Source of the DNA: Candidatus Omnitrophota bacterium
GTDB lineage: Bacteria; Omnitrophota; Gorgyraeia; Gorgyraeales; Gorgyraeaceae
NCBI GenBank assembly: GCA_018902915.1
Contig: JAHIPS010000068.1
Location: 1-39,921, forward strand
Direction: 5' to 3'
DNA: 39,921 bases
Shown: in pieces, positions 1-9,474 of the stretch
Position numbering within the stretch: the first letter of the stretch is position 1
Layout of the letters: every line of letters starts with the position of its first letter
Program-made: the position numbers and the translations under genes
Notes under the pieces: model-generated
Seen by the model: only the letters and a program-made list of their open reading frames with translations
What the model was told of the DNA's origin: nothing
Databases searched by the model: none

Positions 1-1010
1 AGGATCTGATTAAAGGTATTATCCCTGCATAATGGAATGCAATCTCTGAAATCCATGCTATGTATTACTTCCTGCCTCTTCTTTGAATTCCATATATCAT
101 GAAAAGAATCTTTATTTAAATCACCTATGCAATATTTTTCATATCCTCTTAAATGGCAGCATACATACATCTTCCCTGACGCTGAAACAACGGTTGCAAA
201 TTGTTGGCCATAGCACTTTCCATAATTACGGCCAAATCTTGGATCCTTCATCATCTCATATTTGTGCTGCGAATAAAGCACTTTATATCCATCATAAGTA
301 TATTTTAGGGATTCTTCTATTTTGTCCTGGACATCTGTCCAGTGATATTCGAATTTGCCGCCGCGGTGTATCTGCATGGGCCTGAACTGTAAATAATTCG
401 CGCCTAACGACCTGCACATCTTCGCCGCTTTTACCATTCCATCTCTTGTGTCATCAGATGTTAAATACCCTACTCCGATTGTGCAGTTAGAACCTATTTC
501 TTTCTTTATGCAAGATAATTCTTTTATATTCTCTTTTATCTTTTCATACTCACTGCCATTCATTCCATGGCTCCTTTGAAACATATGAAAATCTGAAGCA
601 TCTAGAGAAATTCTGACCCATGTACAACACTCTGCAAGCACCTTCATGTTTTTTCTGTTTAAAAACGAGCCATTCGTTATAAAACCTATATCCATGCCTA
701 ATTCCTTTGCTAATACCACAGCGTCTATACAATAGATATTGCACAGCGGTTCTCCGCCGCCAGTAAAAATAAGGCCTTTTATTTTCGTATCAGCTAATTC
801 TCTGATTATCTTGAACGCTAACTCTTTTGAAAAAGAACTTTCTCCTGTATTCTGAAAATAATTAGAAACACATTCAGGGCATCTATGGTTACAGACATTT
901 GTCATGTCTAACTCGACTGTGATAGGCGGAGGATTGCCCCCGCTTAACCAATCACTTACCCTATCCAAGTGTTTCAAGATCTTGTCTGATGAAAACTGCC
1001 TAACGTCCAT
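1..1010 (-). CDS. Radical SAM/SPASM-domain protein (C-terminus runs off the window edge)
   Basis: Not in the ORF track. Reverse translation from the ATG at 1010 reads MDVRQFSSDKILKHLDRVSDWLSGG...VELDMTNVCNHRCPECVSNYFQ (CxxxCxxC), with later SPASM-like cysteines (KCYGQQF...YVCCHL...DCIPLC). Open to position 1. Confidence 0.85.
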   Translation of the reverse strand, partial: MDVRQFSSDKILKHLDRVSDWLSGGNPPPITVELDMTNVCNHRCPECVSNYFQNTGESSFSKELAFKIIRELADTKIKGLIFTGGGEPLCNIYCIDAVVLAKELGMDIGFITNGSFLNRKNMKVLAECCTWVRISLDASDFHMFQRSHGMNGSEYEKIKENIKELSCIKKEIGSNCTIGVGYLTSDDTRDGMVKAAKMCRSLGANYLQFRPMQIHRGGKFEYHWTDVQDKIEESLKYTYDGYKVLYSQHKYEMMKDPRFGRNYGKCYGQQFATVVSASGKMYVCCHLRGYEKYCIGDLNKDSFHDIWNSKKRQEVIHSMDFRDCIPLCRDNTFNQI

Positions 1011-1018
1011 GCTTCAAT

Positions 1019-2107
1019 CTATCCCATTCGTTCGTATGAAAAAGTAGATTTTTTATGCCTCATCCAGTATGATCTGGCAGATTTATCTATTTTTTGATGC
1101 AATGGATCCTTACCAAAAAGCTTTAATAAGAGCGCTGCAGGTGTGAATATGAGGTAAAAAGCTATGGATAAAATAAGCTTAGCCATTATCCATCCTAATG
1201 AAAAAATTATTGCGTCTAAGGACTTTTTCAGCAGGGTCAAGGCCATGGGGAAAAGAAGGCCTGATATTAAAGCGAGAGAGCCAACGGCAGAAAACCAGAT
1301 AAAATGCGGCTTGTGGCGGTAAAACATGATACAGCCGAGTATGTTAAGGCCGAGGCCGAGGTTAAAGCCGAATTTCCGTAGTTCTCGACTCCCCCTCGCT
1401 TTGCTCGGGATCGCTCGAACAATAATGACATCTCTAAACACCTTGATTAATTTACAAAGTCCCAATTTAGATTTTCCTGATGACCTATTTTTAAATATAA
1501 TTGGGATTTCTTTGATCCTGAAATTCTTTAATTTACATTTATATAAAACCTCTTCTATTATAGATGGCTCTTTGGAAATTAGCCTGTCTAAGTCCAATGA
1601 AGCTAAAGCATCCCTCCTGAAACATCTATAGCCTGAGGTACAATCTCTTATGTTTAGCCTAAGGTACTTTCTTAGGAAGTGATTTACCAGCCTTGACAGA
1701 AAAACCCTTATTGGCCCGCGATCGCAATCTCTTCCTCCGTTAACATATCTTGAACCAATAACAACATCAAAATCCTTTATCTCTTCCAAAAATAGCGGGA
1801 TGTATTTTGGGTCATGCGAGAAATCTCCGTCCATCTCTATGATATATTTGACATTATCTTTCTTTATTGCCTCTTTAAAGGCATCTATTCCCGCAGAACC
1901 TCTTCCTCTATTAGAAGACCTATGCAACACAGAAACCCGTCTGTCTTTTTTTGCTATCTCAGCTGCAATTGCGCCAGTGCCGTCAGGCGAATTGTCATCA
2001 ACTATAAGGACATTAACATCTGGTGCATACCTGAACATCTCAGCGATAAGAGTTTCTATGTTTTCTTTTTCGTTATAGGTCGGGATGATGATCAATGTGT
2101 TTGACAT
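1019..2107 (-). CDS. GT2 dolichyl-phosphate-mannose-synthase-like glycosyltransferase fused to a C-terminal SxtJ-like membrane domain
   Basis: N-terminus: LIIIPTYNEKENIETLI...VDDNSPDGT...DGDFSHDP (DPM1-like GT2). C-terminus: ELRKFGFNLGLGLNILG...LGWIMAKLILSIAFYLIFTPAALLLKLFGKDPL...SYW (SxtJ-like). Confidence 0.85.
   Translation of the reverse strand: MSNTLIIIPTYNEKENIETLIAEMFRYAPDVNVLIVDDNSPDGTGAIAAEIAKKDRRVSVLHRSSNRGRGSAGIDAFKEAIKKDNVKYIIEMDGDFSHDPKYIPLFLEEIKDFDVVIGSRYVNGGRDCDRGPIRVFLSRLVNHFLRKYLRLNIRDCTSGYRCFRRDALASLDLDRLISKEPSIIEEVLYKCKLKNFRIKEIPIIFKNRSSGKSKLGLCKLIKVFRDVIIVRAIPSKARGSRELRKFGFNLGLGLNILGCIMFYRHKPHFIWFSAVGSLALISGLLFPMALTLLKKSLDAIIFSLGWIMAKLILSIAFYLIFTPAALLLKLFGKDPLHQKIDKSARSYWMRHKKSTFSYERMG
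1381..1420. repeat. Probable degenerate REP-like element inside a CDS
   Basis: GTTCTCGACTCCCCCTCGCTTTGCTCGGGATCGCTCGAAC; GTTC/GAAC ends and CTCGA/TCGCTCG content resemble the other REP-like elements here. Confidence 0.55.
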
Positions 2108-2109
2108 AG

Positions 2110-3915
2110 CTAATCTAATTCGAAATACTGTCTTATTGTATGTTTCTCTGTGGGTTGTTCTTTCTTATCCAGGATAAAACTGCCCATGACAAGGTAATCC
2201 ATGTCAGTGTGCATAAAACATTTGTATGCGTCTTCTGGCGTACAGACTATGGGTTCGCCCCTGACATTAAAAGAGGTGTTTATTATTGCTGGACAGCCTG
2301 TTTCTCTATCAAGTTCTTTCAATAGATCATAATACATAGAGTTCTTGCTATCTTTTGATACAGTTTGAAGTCTTGCGGAATTATCCACGTGTGTAACAGC
2401 GGGAATCTCAGAGCGCACTATCTTTAGCCTCTCAAATCCCTCTGGCTCCTTATCAGGCTGTCGAGCATACTTAACAGGTGCCGCTAAAAGCATATATGGG
2501 CTTTCGCAGTTGATGTCAAAATAATCTTGCGCCTTTTCAGCTAATACAGTGGGCGCGAATGGCCTGAAGGACTCCCTGAATTTTATCTTAAGATTAATGC
2601 GAGACTGCATCTGGGGAGACCTGGCATCACCTATTATACTTCTTGCGCCCAATGCCCTGGGGCCAAATTCCATCCTGCCTTGAAACCAGCCTATTACTTT
2701 CTCACTTGTGATAAATTCGACTGATCTTTCAAGTAATTCCTGTCGTGAATATTTCTTATAAGGGATGTGATTATCCCTTAAATATTCTTCGATCTCGGAA
2801 TCAGAACATTCTGGACCTAGATATGAGCCTTTTTGCGCGTCTTTGTTGTCATCTGCGCTCCGCTTATTGCCAAGATACTTATGCCAGATCCTCAATGCTG
2901 CGCCGAGCGCGCCACCTGCGTCTCCTGCAGCAGGCTGTATCCAGATCCTTTCAAATGGCCCCTCTCTTAAAATCCTCCCATTCCCTACGCAATTCAAGGC
3001 CACTCCGCCAGCAAGACAAAGATTCTTCTGGCCTGTCACCTTATGCACATGATTCGCGGCTTTCAGCATGACCTCTTCAGCCGCCACTTGAACGGATTTT
3101 GATAGATCCATTTCTTTTTGTGTAATCTTTGTCTCAGGCCTTCTTGGCGGGCCCCCAAATAATTTATCGAATCTTCTATTTGTCATGGTGAGCCCAGCGC
3201 AGTAATTGAAATACTTCATATTCAGCCTGAAAGAGCCATCTTCTTTTAAATCAATAAGCTCTTTTAAGATCAGATCAACATATCTCGGCTCACCATAAGG
3301 CGCAAGCCCCATTACCTTATACTCTGCTGAATTTACCTTGAATCCTGCATAATAAGTAAATGCAGAGTATAAAAGTCCCAAAGAATGAGGAAACTTTATC
3401 TCATACTGCAGGTCAAGATCATTGCCTTTGCCAACACCAAAACTCGCTGTGGCCCATTCGCCCACGCCATCCATTGTCAGGATAGCTGCTTCCTTAAAAG
3501 GTGATGGATAAAATGCTGAAGATGCATGTGACTCATGGTGCTCTGTAAATAAGATCTTGCCTTTATAATTCAGTTTCTCTGAAATTAACGGGCCCATCCA
3601 GAGCCTTTCTTTGAGCCATAATGGTAATGCCTTGCTAAAAGATCTAAAACCAAATGGCGCATATGCAAAGTATGTAAGGAGTATTCTCTCGAATTTTAAA
3701 AGCGGCTTATCGTAAAAAGCGGCAAAAGACAGGTCTTTGGCCTTTATTCCTGCTCTTTTCAGGCAAAAATCTACTGCATTTGCAGGAAAATTAAAGTCAT
3801 GCTTCTTGCGCGTAAAGCGCTCTTCCTGGGCTGCTGCAATGATCTCGCCGTCCTTAATTAATGCTGCAGCTGAATCATGGTAAAAGCAAGATATACCTAA
3901 AATATAAGTGGGCAT
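2110..3915 (-). CDS. Carbamoyltransferase (NodU/CmcH/SxtI-like)
   Basis: MPTYILGISCFYHDSAAALIKDGEIIAAAQEERFTRKKHD...GGVALNCVGNGRI...FGPRALGARSI. The ORF-track extension to 3993 is translated repeat (LLRFARND, SLRAKRSNL). Confidence 0.93.
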   Translation of the reverse strand: MPTYILGISCFYHDSAAALIKDGEIIAAAQEERFTRKKHDFNFPANAVDFCLKRAGIKAKDLSFAAFYDKPLLKFERILLTYFAYAPFGFRSFSKALPLWLKERLWMGPLISEKLNYKGKILFTEHHESHASSAFYPSPFKEAAILTMDGVGEWATASFGVGKGNDLDLQYEIKFPHSLGLLYSAFTYYAGFKVNSAEYKVMGLAPYGEPRYVDLILKELIDLKEDGSFRLNMKYFNYCAGLTMTNRRFDKLFGGPPRRPETKITQKEMDLSKSVQVAAEEVMLKAANHVHKVTGQKNLCLAGGVALNCVGNGRILREGPFERIWIQPAAGDAGGALGAALRIWHKYLGNKRSADDNKDAQKGSYLGPECSDSEIEEYLRDNHIPYKKYSRQELLERSVEFITSEKVIGWFQGRMEFGPRALGARSIIGDARSPQMQSRINLKIKFRESFRPFAPTVLAEKAQDYFDINCESPYMLLAAPVKYARQPDKEPEGFERLKIVRSEIPAVTHVDNSARLQTVSKDSKNSMYYDLLKELDRETGCPAIINTSFNVRGEPIVCTPEDAYKCFMHTDMDYLVMGSFILDKKEQPTEKHTIRQYFELD

Positions 3916-3924
3916 ATGTTTTTT

Positions 3925-3997
3925 GAGATTGCTTCGCTTCGCTCGCAATGACAGGTGCGTGAACATGTCATTGCGAGCGAAGCGCCGAAGCAATCTC
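3925..3997. repeat. REP-like inverted repeat spanning the junction of two CDS
   Basis: GAGATTGCTTCGCTTCGCTCGCAATGACA...TGTCATTGCGAGCGAAGCGCCGAAGCAATCTC. Confidence 0.92.
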
Positions 3998-5317
3998 CCT
4001 TCCCTCTAAAATCACATCCTCCATTGACATGTATCTCCAGCTGCCATATCTGCCTGTGGGGAATATATTAAACCTTTTCAGGTAATCCGTTATGACATGC
4101 AGGGCTTGTTTTCTATTGCAATCATAAAGTGCATAGCCATATTTTATATCCACTGGCAGGCAAACCTCTATCTCGTTCTCGTCTGAGATAATCCCTGTTT
4201 TTTTTAAGCCATCGATAGCGTCGGAAGTGAGCATGTCTCTGTTTATTTCCTTATCATGCGAATATGACATTTCTATATACGCAGATGTTCTGCCTTGAGG
4301 TGCAACGTCCATTGAAAAATTCGCAGGGAATCCTATCCTGTAAAAAACCACATTATCTTCAGGATAATATATCCAGTGCTTCTCGGATAAATCATCTCTT
4401 TTAATCCCCATATTAAGTATAAAAATAGATGTGAACCTGAGCATTGAAAATGCATCCCTGACTCTTTCTGGGGCCTTTACAAGCAGTTTGAAGAGCTCGG
4501 GCAGAGGAATAGTCGTGACTAATTTCTTAAAACTCTTTATAGTGCCGTCTTCAAAAATAATCTCATGCCGATATTGATCTATGGTAACTGCCTTTTTATT
4601 AAAATGCGCGTTTTTAACCCTGTCTAAAAAACCTGCGGCCAATTCAGAAATACCGCCTTTTACAGGATACCAGAACCTTGAATTATAGCCATAGGGCTTT
4701 GTGCTGTCTGATATAGCGCCTGTTATAGTGTCCTCAAGCGTTGGAACCGGCACAAACCCATCCAGCCAGTCACAGGTCAGCTCTCTAGGCTCTATTCTCC
4801 AGAATTTTCTATTGTAGGGCAGCATGAAATTATCTGCTATACCATTGCCAAAGGTCTTCCTTATCCAGTTTTCGAAATTCCCGTTTGTTCCCCCCTCACC
4901 CTTCTCCCTCTCCCCACAAAAAACTCTCTGAGTTTTTTGTGGGGAGAGGGTTGGGGTGAGGGCAAGCTTTGCCTTTATGAGACCAAGAAGACAGTCTTTT
5001 ACTATGGGCTTTGGGAGGCCGTAAAAATTGGCCTGGAATGGATAGCGTGTAAAATTACCCTTTGAATATATCCATGAACTGCGTTTGTGCGGCGCAAGGT
5101 TTCCGCCTAAAAGATCGGAAACTAATTTAAACGCATATTCCTGCCTAAAATGCAAGAGATGGCCATCGTAATCAAATGTATAACCACCTCTATAGAGCGA
5201 TCTTGCCATGCCGCCTGGCTCAGACTCCATCTCATAGAGAGAGTAACCTTTTTGCAAATGATATGCTGTGCTTAGTCCAGCTAACCCTGCGCCCAAAATT
5301 ACAATATCTTCTTTCAT
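3968..5317 (-). CDS. FAD/NAD(P)-binding amine-oxidase-like protein (protoporphyrinogen oxidase / UDP-galactopyranose mutase-like)
   Basis: IVILGAGLAGLSTAYHLQKGYSLYEMESEPGGMARS Rossmann FAD motif. Contains a repeat-derived insert and a repeat-derived C-terminus. Confidence 0.85.
   Translation of the reverse strand: MKEDIVILGAGLAGLSTAYHLQKGYSLYEMESEPGGMARSLYRGGYTFDYDGHLLHFRQEYAFKLVSDLLGGNLAPHKRSSWIYSKGNFTRYPFQANFYGLPKPIVKDCLLGLIKAKLALTPTLSPQKTQRVFCGEREKGEGGTNGNFENWIRKTFGNGIADNFMLPYNRKFWRIEPRELTCDWLDGFVPVPTLEDTITGAISDSTKPYGYNSRFWYPVKGGISELAAGFLDRVKNAHFNKKAVTIDQYRHEIIFEDGTIKSFKKLVTTIPLPELFKLLVKAPERVRDAFSMLRFTSIFILNMGIKRDDLSEKHWIYYPEDNVVFYRIGFPANFSMDVAPQGRTSAYIEMSYSHDKEINRDMLTSDAIDGLKKTGIISDENEIEVCLPVDIKYGYALYDCNRKQALHVITDYLKRFNIFPTGRYGSWRYMSMEDVILEGREIASALRSQ
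4893..4962. repeat. Palindromic repeat inserted in frame in a CDS
   Basis: CCCTCACCCTTCTCCCTCTCCCCACAAAAAACTCT-CTG-AGTTTTTTGTGGGGAGAGGGTTGGGGTGAGGG. Confidence 0.93.
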
Positions 5318-6279
5318 TCCTTCACCCTGACTATGCCCACCCTCTTACCCATTAAAATAAACACCAAAATTATTACAGTCAACATGATGGCAGCTGTTAT
5401 ATTAGAACTAAAAGCTACCACCAAAGATGAAACTGCAAGGAATAGGCTAAAACAATACATAATCAATACACTCTTTCTAACGCTGCATCCTGCGTTTACT
5501 AACCTTAAGGCAATATGGTCTTCACTCTTGTTAAAAATAGGCTTCTTTTTCTTTAGGCGCATTATAATTAGAAAAAGTGTGTCATAAATCGGCAGACTCA
5601 AAACCAATAAAGGAGTAAATAATGCCATGGGCCTATCCATTGGAGCATACCTTATGTTTATAGCTAATGCCGCTAACAAAAATCCAGAAAACAGGCTCCC
5701 GGAGTCGCCCATGTAGACCTGCGCAGGCGGATAATTATATTTCAAAAATCCTAAATGGGCGCCGATCAGGGCAATCAAAATAAGCGCGGAAAAAAAATCT
5801 CTATCGATAACTGCGATGATTAAAAACGTCAAAGAAATAATAATTATAAGGCCAGAAGCCAGGCCATCCATTATATCTAAGAGATTAAAGGCATTTGTTA
5901 TAAACAATACCCAGAGGATAGTTATCAATACATTGGCCCATAGCGGCAAGAAAACTATTTTCGTAATAATCCCAAATGCCGCCAACACGCCTATTCCTAA
6001 AAGTTCCCCTAGTATCTTTAGAGAAGGCCTTAATTCGCTCGCATCATCTATTAGACCCAAAACCAGTATTATTCCTGAAGATATAATCAAGCCTAAGACC
6101 TTCGAAGCTTCTATTTCTTTTAGAAATAAAGCAGCCAGCATTACTATTAAAAATGCCGCATAAATACCTGCGCCGCCAACACAACTAATCTTTTTGGCGC
6201 TGCCTTTCAGCTTGATAAACAAGGATATAAAGAAAAGACTGAACATGAAAGAGCACAGAAATATATAAAGATAAATCAT
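5314..6279 (-). CDS. MraY/WecA-like undecaprenyl-phosphate sugar-1-phosphate transferase
   Basis: Multi-TM; GLIDDASELRP, NAFNLLDIMDGLASG and MGDSGSLFSGFLLA motifs; 4-bp overlaps with both neighbours. Confidence 0.9.
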   Translation of the reverse strand: MIYLYIFLCSFMFSLFFISLFIKLKGSAKKISCVGGAGIYAAFLIVMLAALFLKEIEASKVLGLIISSGIILVLGLIDDASELRPSLKILGELLGIGVLAAFGIITKIVFLPLWANVLITILWVLFITNAFNLLDIMDGLASGLIIIISLTFLIIAVIDRDFFSALILIALIGAHLGFLKYNYPPAQVYMGDSGSLFSGFLLAALAINIRYAPMDRPMALFTPLLVLSLPIYDTLFLIIMRLKKKKPIFNKSEDHIALRLVNAGCSVRKSVLIMYCFSLFLAVSSLVVAFSSNITAAIMLTVIILVFILMGKRVGIVRVKE

Positions 6280-7400
6280 CCTATGCTCCTGTAAAGCTTA
6301 TCGAGCGCACCGAGCATATTCTTCAGATCAAAACTATCATCTATTGAAAGAGAGGCCTTGTTTGACATCTCTGTAAAGAGCCTTCTATCCTTTAGCAATG
6401 TCAATGTCTTCTCGGCTGTATCCTTGTGTGACCCAGGACACGTAAGAAAACCATTTACAGTATCTCTCACTAACTCCCTGCCCCCTCCTACATCAGTAAT
6501 TACAGCAGGTTTGCCTTTGCAAAGGGCCTCTATGATGGAAATAGGCATGCCTTCCCATTTACTTGTAAGAACCGCTATATCCATGATATTCAGGATCTCA
6601 GAGATGTCCCTCCTCCAGCCAGTAAAGATAAATCTCCCGTTTAAGGGCGTAGAAGCAAGTATCTTTTTACATCTATTTTTCAATACTCCGTCACCGATTA
6701 ATAAAAAATTCACATCCGGCATCCTCTTATATATCTCAATGCACGCCTTTATGTAATCCATGGGTGATTTCTGCGGCTTTAGACAAGATACCATGCCCAC
6801 GATAGGATCGCGATTATGTATCCCCAATTCTTTTCTCTTTTCTGCAGCATTATCTGATGGCATTCTGAATTCAGCGAGTGGTATACCGTACTTTATGACC
6901 ACAAATTTATCTCTTGGCGCTATCCTGTGCCTCAATCCAGTTTCCAGATCTTTCTTTGAGACGCAGATGATCTTTGTTGTGAATTTTGCTGTCACTCTTT
7001 CAAGGAATATATAAAAACCTTTCAGGATGGGATTTTGATAATCATTAAAAGACCAGCCATGCACGGTATGAATAATATGAGGCACTTTTGCAAATCGAGC
7101 TGCCCAACGGCCAATGATGCCTGCCTTTGAGCTGTGGGTATGCACTATATTGAATTTAAAGCTTCTATATATAAACCATATATGTACGAAGGCTATTATA
7201 TCAGCTATAGGGTTTATAGGGCGTGTTAAAAATGGTGAAAAATGCGCTTTTATGTCTTTAAATTCAGGACTAAGAATGCCTCTCGGGGATGTAATAATAG
7301 ATAGGCCGTATTTATCTTTAGGAAGGTTTGAAACGATATTTAAAACAGTAAGCTGCGCTCCTCCAAGTTCTGGCTTTGTTATAACATGACAGACTCGCAT
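6276..7400 (-). CDS. GT4-family glycosyltransferase
   Basis: MRVCHVITKPELGGAQLTVLNIV...HTHSSKAGIIGRWAAR...SKWEGMPISIIEALCKGKPAVITDVGGGRELV. ATG at 7400 preferred over 7421, which lies at the -10 box. Confidence 0.9.
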   Translation of the reverse strand: MRVCHVITKPELGGAQLTVLNIVSNLPKDKYGLSIITSPRGILSPEFKDIKAHFSPFLTRPINPIADIIAFVHIWFIYRSFKFNIVHTHSSKAGIIGRWAARFAKVPHIIHTVHGWSFNDYQNPILKGFYIFLERVTAKFTTKIICVSKKDLETGLRHRIAPRDKFVVIKYGIPLAEFRMPSDNAAEKRKELGIHNRDPIVGMVSCLKPQKSPMDYIKACIEIYKRMPDVNFLLIGDGVLKNRCKKILASTPLNGRFIFTGWRRDISEILNIMDIAVLTSKWEGMPISIIEALCKGKPAVITDVGGGRELVRDTVNGFLTCPGSHKDTAEKTLTLLKDRRLFTEMSNKASLSIDDSFDLKNMLGALDKLYRSIG

Positions 7401-7411
7401 ATCTGTCCGCC

Positions 7412-7440
7412 AGTATAACAAACACCCATTTACTTGTCAA
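7412..7440 (-). promoter_or_regulatory. Sigma70-type promoter for the polysaccharide cluster
   Basis: Minus strand TTGACA-N17-TATACT, just upstream of ATG 7400. Confidence 0.7.
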
Positions 7441-7515
7441 CACTCTATCGCTAGGCCTATAATTTTTTAATCATTTGGTGGGAAAAACGTCAAGGGGAAA
7501 AGCGGGACAGTGGGA

Positions 7516-9474
7516 TTACTCGTACCTCAATGCTTCGATGGGGTTAAGCTCGGATGCTTTTTTGGCAGGCCAGAGGCCGAAGAACATGCCTACTGCGATT
7601 GAGAAGCCGGCGGCAAGTATGATATTGGAAATCGTGACCCTGGTAGCCCAGCCAGCCGCGAATGAAAGCGCTACAGATGTTGCCATGCCGAGCAGTATAC
7701 CCATCAATCCGCCGCTCAGTGTCATGACCACTGATTCTATCAGGAACTGCGTCATGATGTCTTTGGCGCGCGCGCCGAGCGCTTTGCGGAGCCCTATCTC
7801 GCGCGTACGCTCTGTTACAGAGACGAGCATGATGTTCATGATCCCGATGCCGCCGACTAAAAGCGATATCGCGGCAATAGAGCCCAGAAGCATACTCATG
7901 GTCTGGGTGGTAGAGGTAAGCATTTCCTGGATCTCACTCATGTTATGCATGTGGAAATAATCGTCAGGGTCTTTAAATATGCGGTGACGCTTTGCGATAA
8001 GGAGCTTTATCTTTTCCTGTGCTTTTTCCATTGATCCGATATCGTCTATCTCGACATCGATGCTGTCAAGATAATCCTTGCCCAGCACCCTGTACATGGC
8101 TGTTGTAATAGGTATGTAAATAATGTCGTCGCGGTCCCGCCAGCCGCCCGCGCCTTTCTCAGGCGCGATGCCGATCACCTTAAAATTAATGCGGTTTATC
8201 TTTATTGTCTCGCCAACAGGATTTACATTGCCAAAAAGCTTCTCGACCACGCTCACGCCCAGTATCGCCACTTTATCACGCCGGCTGATCTCGTCGCGGC
8301 TGAACCACCTTCCTATATCAGGTATAGAAGCTCTCATCTCGCCATAATCATACCCGACCCCTTGGATCCTTGTATTCCAGTTTTCATTCTTATATACCAC
8401 CTGGCCGCTCCCGCTCGCGGTACCAGTAACGCCTTTTACCATTGGCGCTAAGCTTTTGATGGCTTCTATGTCAGCCTGCGTAAAGCGCGTCACAGAGCCG
8501 GCGCCGCCAGCCGCGCCCCTTACCCTTGATGAGCCGCCCTGTATTGATAAAAGGTTGGAGCCGAGCGTCCTGATCCTGTCCTCCATGGATGCCTTGGCGC
8601 CCTGGCCAAGCGCGAGCATTGCTATGACTGCGGCAACGCCGAATAAAATCCCGAGCATTGAAAGAAACGAACGCACCTTATTCGAGAATATCGCCCTGAA
8701 TGACTGCCTGAGGTGCTCTTTGAATTCTATTTTTCCAAAATGGGAATAGCCCTGGTCGGCCAGCTCTTTAATAGAAGCGTCGGCCCCTTCAGAAGTCCCG
8801 GTCCCGCGCATTATCTCATCAGAGACGATTTTTCCATCGCGCATTGTTATGATCCTTTTAGCGTGCTGGGCGATTTCTTTTTCGTGCGTGACAAGGATTA
8901 TGGTCTTGCCCCGCTCGTTTAACCCTTTTAGGATCCTTATTATCTCTTCTTCGCTTTTTGTGTCCAGGTTTCCTGTGGGCTCGTCTGCCAGAAGTATTAA
9001 CGGGTCATTGACCAGCGCCCGGGCGATCGCCACTCTCTGCTGCTCGCCCCCTGATAGTTCGCTCGGCATATGAGTCGCGCGGCTGGTAAGGCCTACTGAT
9101 TCTAAATTTTCCCGGGCGTTTTCGATCATACTTTTTTTCCCGGAATAGATAAGCGGAAGCTCCACATTTTCAAGCGCACTGGTCCTGCGCAATAGATGAA
9201 ACTGCTGGAACACAAAGCCGAGCAACCGGTTCCTCATATGCGCGAGCTTGTCGTCTGATAACTCTGAAACTTCAGCTCCTAAGATCCTGTATGAACCCTT
9301 ATCAGGCCTGTCCAGAAAACCCAGCATGTGAAGGAGTGTTGATTTGCCCGAGCCGGACGGCCCCATAATAGCCACGAACTCGCCCTGCGCCACGTTAAGC
9401 GAGACATCCTTTAACGCGCCGATAGACGCCTCTCCCTTACCATAGGTTTTACAAATATTTTTTAATTCTATCAT
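7516..9474 (-). CDS. macB: MacB-like ABC transporter (ATPase + FtsX-like permease)
   Basis: GPSGSGKSTLLHMLG, LSGGEQQRVAIARAL, LADEPTGNLD; C-terminal ISLLVGGIGIMNIMLVSVTERTREIGLRKALGA. Confidence 0.95.
   Translation of the reverse strand: MIELKNICKTYGKGEASIGALKDVSLNVAQGEFVAIMGPSGSGKSTLLHMLGFLDRPDKGSYRILGAEVSELSDDKLAHMRNRLLGFVFQQFHLLRRTSALENVELPLIYSGKKSMIENARENLESVGLTSRATHMPSELSGGEQQRVAIARALVNDPLILLADEPTGNLDTKSEEEIIRILKGLNERGKTIILVTHEKEIAQHAKRIITMRDGKIVSDEIMRGTGTSEGADASIKELADQGYSHFGKIEFKEHLRQSFRAIFSNKVRSFLSMLGILFGVAAVIAMLALGQGAKASMEDRIRTLGSNLLSIQGGSSRVRGAAGGAGSVTRFTQADIEAIKSLAPMVKGVTGTASGSGQVVYKNENWNTRIQGVGYDYGEMRASIPDIGRWFSRDEISRRDKVAILGVSVVEKLFGNVNPVGETIKINRINFKVIGIAPEKGAGGWRDRDDIIYIPITTAMYRVLGKDYLDSIDVEIDDIGSMEKAQEKIKLLIAKRHRIFKDPDDYFHMHNMSEIQEMLTSTTQTMSMLLGSIAAISLLVGGIGIMNIMLVSVTERTREIGLRKALGARAKDIMTQFLIESVVMTLSGGLMGILLGMATSVALSFAAGWATRVTISNIILAAGFSIAVGMFFGLWPAKKASELNPIEALRYE

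Noticed and set aside
550-744. 64-aa minus-strand ORF
   Set aside because: Alternate frame within the radical SAM/SPASM gene, which has clear CxxxCxxC and SPASM motifs in the other frame.
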